The notes under the pieces were generated by a model. It saw only the letters and a program-made list of their open reading frames with translations, did no database searches and had not been told where the DNA came from. Of a DNA stretch of 64,000 nucleotides, positions 1-7,145 are shown piece after piece. Position 1 is the stretch's first letter; each line of letters starts with the position of its first letter. A program made the position numbers and the translations under genes. The DNA comes from Bryobacterales bacterium (GTDB taxonomy: Bacteria; Acidobacteriota; Terriglobia; Bryobacterales; UBA6623): the NCBI GenBank assembly GCA_026713545.1, contig JAPOOG010000079.1:49291-113290 (forward strand), written 5' to 3'.

Positions 1-556
1 GAACCTTCTCGGCGCTCTCGTCGAAGCCGAGGACGAGCCCCCGCAGGTGATTGAACTTCTGCTCGGCCCGGACGTCGATCAGGCGGCGGAAGGTCTCCCA
101 GGGGATCGTGGCGAACTTGTAGCACGTGTCGCCCATCCAGAAGTGCGCCGTTTCAGGTTGGTCGTATCGGAAGTAGCGGAGATTGAAGATGCGCACGAAC
201 CCCGGTGAGCGCGGCGGCAACGCGTTGAAGCTCGCCATCTTGAGGTTGAGGCTGTCGAGATTTGAAATCAGCCGAAAGTCCCAGCGCCCCTCATCGAGCG
301 GCGAAAAGCGCAAACGAAACCTCCCGCCGCCGTCCCAAAACGCTGGTATCACGTACGTTGTGCCTTTTTTCGGTGACCGAAACTCCGCCCGCAACTCCAC
401 GCTCACGTACGGATTCGGATGAGTCTCAACCTCCGCTGCCGACAACGCCATCGAAATCTCGCAAGGCTCATAAACCGGCACGCTGTCGCACACCTCGATC
501 GCGGAAGCCTTCGCCGCGAACAGCAGCAAAGAGAGTACAAGAGTTGCTTGTCGCAT
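1..556 (-). CDS. Secreted DUF5060/DUF4038 (apiosidase-like) protein, C-terminus beyond the window
   Basis: An open frame starts at the ATG at 556 and runs without a stop off the left edge, so about 185 N-terminal residues are present. Residues 1-20 form a signal peptide (MRQATLVLSLLLFAAKASA). The next ~90 residues have the beta-sandwich pattern of DUF5060 (VELRAEFRSPKKGTTYVIPAF, then GRFRLRFSPLDEGRWDFRLI). A segment reading FWMGDTCYKFATIPWETFRR follows, which matches the beginning of the DUF4038 glycoside-hydrolase-like barrel. The protein probably acts on plant or microbial polysaccharide in the periplasm or outside the cell. The family call is from motif memory; the catalytic part is not in the window. 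Confidence 0.75.
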   Translation of the reverse strand, partial: MRQATLVLSLLLFAAKASAIEVCDSVPVYEPCEISMALSAAEVETHPNPYVSVELRAEFRSPKKGTTYVIPAFWDGGGRFRLRFSPLDEGRWDFRLISNLDSLNLKMASFNALPPRSPGFVRIFNLRYFRYDQPETAHFWMGDTCYKFATIPWETFRRLIDVRAEQKFNHLRGLVLGFDESAEKV

Positions 557-1037
557 CAATAGCTAATGATACCCAGACGTATCGGATACCTGCCCCTTCC
601 GCTCAAATCGTGCCGACCGCTCAGAAGAGCCCCGTTGAGCCACATGGAACATCATGCGTCAGTCTTCAATGAGGATTGCAACCGAGATGTGGAAGCACTC
701 ACCGGCCTCGATGTCTGCTGTGCGCGATACCTGATTTGCGACAAAAAATGCAAACGCAATGCTCTGCGGACGACCTTTCAGGATCTGGCGTATGTGCAGA
801 GATCAGGCCCGCGCCGGTGTTCTGCGCTTGATCTGCACGGCGTGAGAAGGGCAGAAACCCGGGTCGATCTGCTCCGAAGAACGACCCGGACGACCACATA
901 ATTCCGTCGTCCAAAGAGCTATGGGCTGCTGCCGGCCCTCGGTGCAGCGACACGGAGCGTTGTTGTTGAAGCGCCCACATGTTGCTTATGCGGCTTCAGG
1001 CAGCGTAACGCCGCTCGCGTGACTTTTCCACGGGCGG
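557..1037. other. Gene-poor gap between the DUF5060 gene and the aldolase gene
   Basis: Short frames exist here on both strands but none shows a recognisable motif, a good ribosome-binding site or gene-like composition. The one structure I see is a perfect 8-base inverted repeat, CCGGGTCG at 859-866 and CGACCCGG at 882-889, with a 15-base loop and no T-tract. It could be a protein-binding site or a weak terminator of the leftward aldolase operon, which ends at 1038. Confidence 0.4.
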
Positions 1038-1823
1038 TTATTCTTCCACTATTTTCCGCAGTTCCTCTCCCTTTTGCCTCCAAGTCCGATACAGCAGCAT
1101 GATGTCCGTTGAAATGCAGAAATGCTTGACACCGAGATCCAGATAGTACTTCGCCTGATCCGGTGATTCGATTTCCGCCCGCGGCGCGATCCCGTTCTTC
1201 AATGCTGCTGCGATTACTTTCTTCTCGATCTCTTTGATGTCCGGGGTGAACCATTCTCCCGGCCTCCCGATGCTCATCGAGTAGTCTGCCGGTCCCCACT
1301 GCACCATGTCGATTCCCGGCACCGCCAGCACTTCGTCGAGGCTCTCTACTGCTGTCTTCTTCTCGATCATCAGAGCTACAACGATATCGCGCAGAGCATC
1401 GACGTAATTCTGCGTGCCGCCGTATAGCATGTAAGTGAACCGCCGCGTCGCCACGCCGTGCGTTCCTTGATCCTCTGGCGTTTCGGGCCGCACCGCTCGT
1501 ACGCACTCCTTCACATCTGCCGACTTCCGGCAATCGGCGAACAGCACGCTCTGAAACCCCGCCCCGATCGCCCGCTGAGCAAGGAACTTGCGTGGCTGCT
1601 GATCCACTTTGATCATCGACGACATGCCGTGCAACTCTGCCGCACGGCAGATATTCTCCAGCGCATACAGGTCGAAAGGCGCGTATTCCGACACGAACTC
1701 GATGTAGTCGAACATGCCTGTGTGTCCGGCTATTTCGACAACCGACGGCCAACTGCTGTGAATATGTGTCGCGATCGTTGGTTTGTCGTTCTTGAGAAGT
1801 TCTCTGAGCTTATTCGGTCTCAT
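1038..1823 (-). CDS. HpcH/HpaI aldolase (citrate lyase beta-like) family protein
   Basis: 261 aa, the usual length of class II pyruvate aldolases such as HpaI, which cleave 4-hydroxy-2-oxo acids in a TIM barrel. The metal ligands are visible as Glu154 (LMIEKKTAVESLDEV) and Asp180 (WGPADYSMSIG), and the GIDMVQWGPADYSMSIG block is typical. The region that normally carries the catalytic His reads FVSEYAPFD, with Tyr in place of His, and the usual substrate-binding Arg is Lys72 (MIKVDQQP). The reaction may therefore differ from true HpaI. It lies 7 bases downstream of the dehydrogenase gene, so the two are almost certainly co-transcribed and may process the same hydroxy- or oxo-acid. Substrate unknown. 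Confidence 0.8.
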   Translation of the reverse strand: MRPNKLRELLKNDKPTIATHIHSSWPSVVEIAGHTGMFDYIEFVSEYAPFDLYALENICRAAELHGMSSMIKVDQQPRKFLAQRAIGAGFQSVLFADCRKSADVKECVRAVRPETPEDQGTHGVATRRFTYMLYGGTQNYVDALRDIVVALMIEKKTAVESLDEVLAVPGIDMVQWGPADYSMSIGRPGEWFTPDIKEIEKKVIAAALKNGIAPRAEIESPDQAKYYLDLGVKHFCISTDIMLLYRTWRQKGEELRKIVEE

Positions 1824-1830
1824 GTTTTCT

Positions 1831-2844
1831 CTACACGTCCTTCCATTGGAAGATCACACCCAGCATTTCTTTTTCGCGCCGGTAAGCCATCTCATAGGCC
1901 TCGACCATGTCCGTGCAAGGAAACCGGTGCGTGATCAATCGCTTCGGCTCAAGCCGGCCTTCCTGCATCAGCGACAGCACATGCTCGCACGAGCGCTCGT
2001 CGTCGAACCGTTCTTCCCGTGAAGGATACAGATAACCGTCTGTCTCGCAAACCGCGATCAGCGAGATCCCCTTGATGTAGAAATACTCCATTGCCAGCGG
2101 ATTGAAGTTCAGCGGTTTTTCGCCGCGCCCTGAAAGCGCCACGATCGACACCCGCCCGTTGTGCCGCACTGTCTCCACCGCTGTACGGTAGGCCGACCAC
2201 GGATTCGCAGTCAAAATGACTAGGTCCACACCAGTCCCATTCGTAAACTCGTCAAGCTTGTTGTGCAAGTCCGGATCTCCCGAAAGGAACGCCGCGTGCG
2301 CCCCCATCCGCTTCGCCATCTCCAGCCGAACCGGGCTGTTCCCTAGTCCGATCACCCTTGCCCCGAAAAGAGGCCCCAGCGCAACCGCGCCTAAACCCAA
2401 CACGCCAAGTCCCACAACCGCCACGTTCTCTCCCGGCGTAAAGTGCGCTTTGCGATAACACTTGGAGCTAAGCGCATAAAGATGCGAATAAACCGCGTCC
2501 TCCGGGTGTACCTCCTCTGGCACCTTCACAATGCACTCCGACTCGTTGGCGACATACTCCGACTGATGGTGGTACCGGGACACGACACGGTCGCCCACCG
2601 CAAACCGCGTCACCGCCGAACCCACTCCGCGTACAATCCCCAAATTGCTATCGCCAACCCAGCGGGGAAAGTCCGGCGCGCCCGGCACCTGCTCGGCGCC
2701 TTCGTAGTTCCCGCGGTCGGTGCCGATTTTGAGCGCCGTGATCTCCGTCTCGACCCAAATCTGATCCGGAGACAGGTTTTCCGTATCCAAGACATGTTCT
2801 TCAATCCGCAAGTTACGCGGCCCATGCAAGATCGCGATCTTCAT
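1831..2844 (-). CDS. Medium-chain (MDR) zinc-type alcohol dehydrogenase-like oxidoreductase
   Basis: 337 aa with the GroES-like N-terminal domain (GDRVV around residue 85) and a Rossmann fold with the dinucleotide motif VVGLGVLGLGAVALG near residues 140-160. The structural-zinc cysteine cluster is absent, and the usual catalytic Cys in the N-terminal domain is not seen (ALKIGTDRGNYEG). It may therefore be a zinc-independent member or use other ligands. It is the first gene of a two-gene operon with the HpcH aldolase. Dispersed element A ends 3 bases before the ATG and probably supplies its leader. Physiological substrate not identifiable. Confidence 0.8.
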   Translation of the reverse strand: MKIAILHGPRNLRIEEHVLDTENLSPDQIWVETEITALKIGTDRGNYEGAEQVPGAPDFPRWVGDSNLGIVRGVGSAVTRFAVGDRVVSRYHHQSEYVANESECIVKVPEEVHPEDAVYSHLYALSSKCYRKAHFTPGENVAVVGLGVLGLGAVALGPLFGARVIGLGNSPVRLEMAKRMGAHAAFLSGDPDLHNKLDEFTNGTGVDLVILTANPWSAYRTAVETVRHNGRVSIVALSGRGEKPLNFNPLAMEYFYIKGISLIAVCETDGYLYPSREERFDDERSCEHVLSLMQEGRLEPKRLITHRFPCTDMVEAYEMAYRREKEMLGVIFQWKDV

Positions 2845-2847
2845 AAC

Positions 2848-2940
2848 TAGTTTTTTTCTTCGCTGCCAAGGTTCACATTCGAGTCAAGTTGACGCGACGA
2901 TCAGTTGTCCTGCTTGTCGGTCTGAGGACTTCCTCGCTAG
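2848..2940 (-). repeat. Dispersed intergenic element A, copy 1 (leader of the MDR dehydrogenase)
   Basis: About 93 bases, repeated at 26472-26565 in the same position relative to a start codon; by eye there are 4 differences in the 70 bases nearest the gene. Read leftward it begins CTAGCGAGG and contains a small hairpin (GAGG-AAGT-CCTC, 2921-2932) and the palindrome GTCAACTTGAC. It ends in a purine-rich stretch just before the ATG. The flanks make a perfect 10-base inverted repeat, TCATAACTAG at 2841-2850 and CTAGTTATGA at 2937-2946, and this includes the dehydrogenase start codon. In RNA the start codon could therefore be paired. Confidence 0.8.
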
Positions 2941-3246
2941 TTATGAGTGTCACACAAAACAGAGAGAACCATAGCGTGGATGCCGGCAGTTGTGGCTCGC
3001 AGGCTTCTCCTCGACCCACTAAACCCACCCCACCTCTCTGACACTTCTTCTTTGCAGCCCGCGGCAAAAGCCTCTCTGCATTCAAGCGGCGGTGCATCCC
3101 GGCTGAATTGCGTTGCTCCTCGGTCGAACAGGTCCCATATGCTCCCTGGCCGCGCCTCGTCCGCCGGGCGCATCGCCGTTCCCGGCGCCAAGCGGAATTT
3201 CACGACAGACTGATCATGAAGGCGATGCCCAAGTTGCCGCAGCACG
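2941..3246. other. Intergenic stretch with no recognisable gene
   Basis: A leftward frame of 102 codons spans 2937-3245 and ends at the TAG inside the edge of element A, but its translation has no family signature and its composition looks like a shadow of the opposite strand. I treat the stretch as non-coding. Confidence 0.35.
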
Positions 3247-3660
3247 CGGGGGCACTTGATTGGCAGTAATTTTTTTACCGGGAAATCGTGGGTAGGGAGC
3301 CAAGGCGGTGATTCGGGGAAAGCCGTTTTCGAAAAAGCCGGAATTCATGGCTCGTGTCGAAAAGGCCGTGTTTCGTGATTCGTGTTTCGCCTGCCGGTCC
3401 CTGCCTCTCGGGCAGGCAGCCGGCAGACAGGCGATTCGTAAAAATCCATGGGCCGCGGCTGCTCTACCCGGAAACGCCGGAGGGCCGCTGAACCTTCCTT
3501 TCGTTCGCGCCACGGATCAGGCATCACGAGACATGCGACACGGCTCATCTTTCCTGATGCTTAGCCGGCCGAGCCGAAAAAAAAGACTGAAGCCCTTCAG
3601 TACCAAAAACCCCGTGTTGCGTGCCTCCTGTTTCGTGACCCGAAAACCTGACAGCCCGTA
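3247..3660. repeat. Dispersed composite repeat family C, locus 1
   Basis: It shares a block with 25266-25310: GCGGG..CACT, then a T-tract followed by ACCGGGAAAT. Degenerate heptamers with consensus CGTGNTT follow (3371-3396 reads CCGTGTTTCGTGATTCGTG; another run is at 3612-3642). Near the right end is the palindrome CTGAAGCCCTTCAG next to an A8 run (3577-3600), also present at 25557-25580. No credible gene lies here. Similar heptamer runs occur at 25436-25690, 51400-51530 and 63800-63950. Confidence 0.7.
3577..3604 (-). terminator. Terminator-like palindrome with T8 tail on the minus strand
   Basis: On the minus strand this reads ACTGAAG, CC, CTTCAGT, then C and eight T, a 7-bp stem followed by a T-run as in an intrinsic terminator. 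No leftward gene lies immediately upstream, so here it may simply be part of repeat family C. The two-base loop is short for a stable RNA hairpin. Confidence 0.4.
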
Positions 3661-3809
3661 GCAAGAGCCCCGCTCCCGGTGCTACGCGGGATTTCATCAC
3701 GGACCGTCAGGTCAATCCTGTCATGTGCTTTCACAGACTTGTCGACCTGCCCATAAAGGCTGAGCGTCCCCGGAGACAGACGTCACATTCGGGGCAATCT
3801 GACCTCGAT

Positions 3810-3818
3810 TGCTATACT
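3810..3818 (+). promoter_or_regulatory. Extended -10 promoter element for gltX
   Basis: TGCTATACT matches an extended -10 box (TGN followed by TATACT). It lies about 76 bases before the gltX ATG at 3894. No good -35 hexamer sits 16-18 bases upstream, which is tolerated for extended -10 promoters. Confidence 0.45.
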
Positions 3819-3893
3819 GAGCCCTCGAACACGGCGGGCGAATATACAACATCCGCTTCCTGCCTGGACCCCTCGTTTCTCCTCCGACTCTTG

Positions 3894-5333
3894 ATGACAC
3901 GCGTTCGCTTTGCGCCATCCCCAACGGGGTTCTTGCACATTGGCGGGGCTCGCACTTACATCTTCAACTGGCTCTTCGCTCGTCAGCACGCCGGGAAGGT
4001 GGTCCTCCGCATCGACGACACCGATCGCGAGCGCAGCACTGACGAAGCTCTCCAATCCATCATCGACGGCCTGCGCTGGCTCGAACTGCCCTGGGACGAG
4101 CAATACTATCAGTCTGAGCGCCGCACGAAGCACATCGAGGCCGCCGAAGCTCTTCTCGCCAAAGGCCTCGCCTATCGCGACTTCACCCAGCAAAGCGCTT
4201 TGCCCGAAGCCAAGGATGCCGCCGGCGCATGGCTCACCAACCCCGCCATGCGGGAATTGACACGGGATGAAAGCGACCGCCGAGCCAGCGCCGGCGAGTC
4301 GTTCGTCATCCGTTTCCGCGTGGCCCACGAGACCGACCGCACCGTCACTTTCCACGATCACGTGTTCGGAGAACAGTCTCGCAACATCGCCGACATCGAG
4401 GACTTCGCCCTGCTCCGGAGCAATGGCTCGCCGACCTATCACCTCGCCTCCACGGTCGACGACTCAGACCTCAGAATTACGCACATCATCCGCGGCCAGG
4501 ACCACCTCACCAACACCTTCAAGCACACTCTGTTGTTCGAGGCGCTGGGCGGGGATCCGCCCGAGTTCGCCCATCTCCCGCTGCTGCTCAGCCCTGACGG
4601 CTCGAAACTCTCCAAGCGCAGGCATGGCGAAATCGTCAGCGTCACGAACTACCGCGATCACGGCTTTCTGCCTCAAGGCATCATCAACTACCTGTGCCTG
4701 CTTGGCTGGTCGCCGAAAGGCAATCAGGAACTGCTCACCCGCAACGAGTTGATCGAGCTGTTCAAATTGGAAAGCGTCAACCGCACCAACGCCGTCGTTA
4801 CGTTTGGCGAAGACTCCGAGCAGAGCTGGGCCGACCCCAAAGCGCTCTGGATCAACGGCCAACAGTTGCGCAGCCTGCCCGTGAGAGATTTGCTTCCCTA
4901 TGTTGAAATCGAACTCCGCGAGGCCGGCTGGTGGCGTCCCCAATACGAAGCCGGCCGGAAAGCCTCGCTCGAATCCACGGTCGATCTCATCCGTTCACGC
5001 TTCAATACCCTCAAGGACTTCACGGACCGTGGCGCGGCTTATTTCGACGACACGTTCCCGACCGACATCAAGGCCGAAAAGAACCTCAACAAAGAGGGTG
5101 TCCGTGAATCCCTTCGCGCACTCGCCGATCGTCTCGCAACCTTGAACGACTTCACCAGCGAGTCCGTCGAGACCACCCTTCGCAGTTTGGCGGAAGAGCG
5201 GGGCATGAAAGCCGGACTGATGATCAACGGTGCTCGCGCGGCGCTGAGCGGGCAGTCCGTCGGCCCTAGCGCATTCGCAATTTTCACTACCCTCGGACGC
5301 GACTGCGTCATCGATCGGTTGCGGAAGGTTTGA
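3894..5333 (+). CDS. gltX: Glutamate--tRNA ligase
   Basis: Charges tRNA-Glu (and possibly tRNA-Gln in an indirect pathway) with glutamate in the cytoplasm. From the ATG at 3894 the product is 479 aa, normal for bacterial GluRS. The class I HIGH-type motif is at residues 12-20 (TGFLHIGGAR) and the KMSKS-type loop is KLSKRRHG. The helical anticodon-binding region occupies the C-terminal third. The frame stays open 57 codons upstream, but those residues are not conserved-looking and the protein starts naturally at MTRVRFAPSPTG. Its TGA stop overlaps the ATG of the next gene, so translation is probably coupled. Confidence 0.95.
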   Translation: MTRVRFAPSPTGFLHIGGARTYIFNWLFARQHAGKVVLRIDDTDRERSTDEALQSIIDGLRWLELPWDEQYYQSERRTKHIEAAEALLAKGLAYRDFTQQSALPEAKDAAGAWLTNPAMRELTRDESDRRASAGESFVIRFRVAHETDRTVTFHDHVFGEQSRNIADIEDFALLRSNGSPTYHLASTVDDSDLRITHIIRGQDHLTNTFKHTLLFEALGGDPPEFAHLPLLLSPDGSKLSKRRHGEIVSVTNYRDHGFLPQGIINYLCLLGWSPKGNQELLTRNELIELFKLESVNRTNAVVTFGEDSEQSWADPKALWINGQQLRSLPVRDLLPYVEIELREAGWWRPQYEAGRKASLESTVDLIRSRFNTLKDFTDRGAAYFDDTFPTDIKAEKNLNKEGVRESLRALADRLATLNDFTSESVETTLRSLAEERGMKAGLMINGARAALSGQSVGPSAFAIFTTLGRDCVIDRLRKV

Positions 5334-6910
5334 TGCTGATACTCGGAATCGGTGGCTGGCTGCATGACGGCACGGCCGCTCTGCTCAAGGACGGCCGACT
5401 TGTTGCCGCCATGGAGGAGGACAAACTACGCCGCCAAGCTCACCCAGGCGGGCTCCCCGAAAGAGCCGTCGACGCTTGCCTCCACGTCGTTTCGGCGTCG
5501 CGAAATGATGTCGATTGCGTCGCCATCGCGCGGCCCATGGGAGGCGGTTCCGATTCCTCCCAGCACCTTCGCCTCAAGACACAGTTTCCCCGAAGCCGAC
5601 TGGTCATCGTTGACCACCATATCGCGCACGCCGCCAGCGCCTTCTACCCTTCGCCCTTCGAAAAAGCGCGCGTCGTCACGCTCGACCGAGTCGGAGACAT
5701 GCGTTGCGGTGCTCTATGGGAGGCCGCAGGAACACGCTTGGAGGCGGTCGAGGAACTCTATGCACCGGACTCTCCCGCCGGTTTTTACAGCCGCATCACG
5801 GAATTGCTTGGCTATCGTATCGGCGCCGATGAGCACAAAGTCCAGTGGATGGGCGCCGCCGGCGAGCCGCGTTTCCGGGACATGTTCCTGGAAATCCTCG
5901 GTGCCAGGCGTACCTCACGGCCCGTCTTGGACCAGGGCTTCTTCGATACTTCACGCCCCACCGCAGGCGGATTCAGTGATCGCTTCTATGCGAGGCTCGG
6001 GCTTGAATACGGAGCGAAACTCTACGAGCAGGAACGCCGCGACATCGCGGCCAGCGTCCAGAGTGCTGTCGAAGACATCGTCGTTCGCTTCGCTGGCGAG
6101 GGCGAGAACCTCTGTCTGGCCGGCGGCCTCATGCTCAACGCGCCACTCGTTTCAGTTCTCGAAACGTCCGGCCGCTACAAGAACGTCTGGGTCCAACCGG
6201 CCGCCGGAAACGCCGGCACCAGCCTCGGCTGCGCTTTCTATGCCTGGCATCAAACCTGCCGAAACACTGAGCGCCATCCGCTCGACAATCTCTTCCTGGG
6301 CCCCTGCTATGACCGGGAAGAGATCAAACAAGTCCTCGAAAACTGTAAGCTCCGCTTCAGCTACCTCACCACCGACGAGGCCGTCGTCGACACTGCCGTG
6401 CGCCGCCTCAACGACAACCAGATCGTTGCTTGGTTCCAAGGCCGCATGGAGTTTGGCTCGCGCGCCCTCGGCAATCGCAGCATCTTCGCCTCACCGCTCA
6501 ATCCCTATTCCACCGAGAATCTCAACGTCTACATCAAGCGCCGTGAACTCTTCCGCAAGTTTGCTGCGTCGGTCCCAGAGGAACTGGCGTCCGACTACTT
6601 CGATTGCACCGAAAGCGCGCGATTCCTCGCCTCTGTCAGCCGCGTCAAGCAGAAACATCGCAAGACGTTCGAGGCTGCTCTGCTCGGTGGCGACCGCATC
6701 CGCGTTCATACTGTCCGCCGGGCCGAAAACCCACTCTGTTGGGAACTCCTGCAAGCCGCTGGCCGAGTCAGCGGATTGCCTGTGCTCTACAACACATCTT
6801 TCAACCTCTTCGGAGAACGCCTTGTCAACGATCCCCGAGCCGCTGTCCGCAGCTTTTACTCCTCCGGCATAGACACCATGATCGCCGGCAACTTCCTGCT
6901 GGAGAAATAG
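5333..6910 (+). CDS. NodU/TobZ-type carbamoyltransferase
   Basis: 525 aa. These enzymes transfer the carbamoyl group of carbamoyl phosphate, via carbamoyl-adenylate, to a hydroxyl of a sugar, antibiotic or nodulation factor. The N-terminal ASKHA-like domain starts with ILGIGGWLHDGTAALL and carries the metal site HHIAHAASAF near residue 100. GGLMLN is near residue 263. The C-terminal YrdC-like half has FQGRMEFGSRALGNRSI and LYNTSFN, all family hallmarks. The ATG overlaps the gltX stop as TGATG. No antibiotic or nodulation genes surround it, so the acceptor is unknown. Confidence 0.88.
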   Translation: MLILGIGGWLHDGTAALLKDGRLVAAMEEDKLRRQAHPGGLPERAVDACLHVVSASRNDVDCVAIARPMGGGSDSSQHLRLKTQFPRSRLVIVDHHIAHAASAFYPSPFEKARVVTLDRVGDMRCGALWEAAGTRLEAVEELYAPDSPAGFYSRITELLGYRIGADEHKVQWMGAAGEPRFRDMFLEILGARRTSRPVLDQGFFDTSRPTAGGFSDRFYARLGLEYGAKLYEQERRDIAASVQSAVEDIVVRFAGEGENLCLAGGLMLNAPLVSVLETSGRYKNVWVQPAAGNAGTSLGCAFYAWHQTCRNTERHPLDNLFLGPCYDREEIKQVLENCKLRFSYLTTDEAVVDTAVRRLNDNQIVAWFQGRMEFGSRALGNRSIFASPLNPYSTENLNVYIKRRELFRKFAASVPEELASDYFDCTESARFLASVSRVKQKHRKTFEAALLGGDRIRVHTVRRAENPLCWELLQAAGRVSGLPVLYNTSFNLFGERLVNDPRAAVRSFYSSGIDTMIAGNFLLEK

Positions 6911-7145
6911 GAGCGGAGCCCTCCTCTCTTCTTCCCTCCTGATCTTGCTGCTCCGCCAAGGTTCTCGACCGGATCTGCCAGCTTCGCCCAAACTACGCGT
7001 CCGCGTATAAACATCGCGTTCGCTTAGATGCCGACAGAATCGTTGGGTAGTTCGGGAGAGCAAAGCAGGTTCCGCCTTTTTCGTTCTATCCTATTGCCAC
7101 AAGCTAAACCGGGTAAGTCGGCACCTCGCCCGGCTCCGAACCGCC

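Noticed and set aside
2937..3245. 102-codon leftward frame ending in the edge of element A
   Set aside because: The stop codon is supplied by the repeat itself and the translation lacks protein character.
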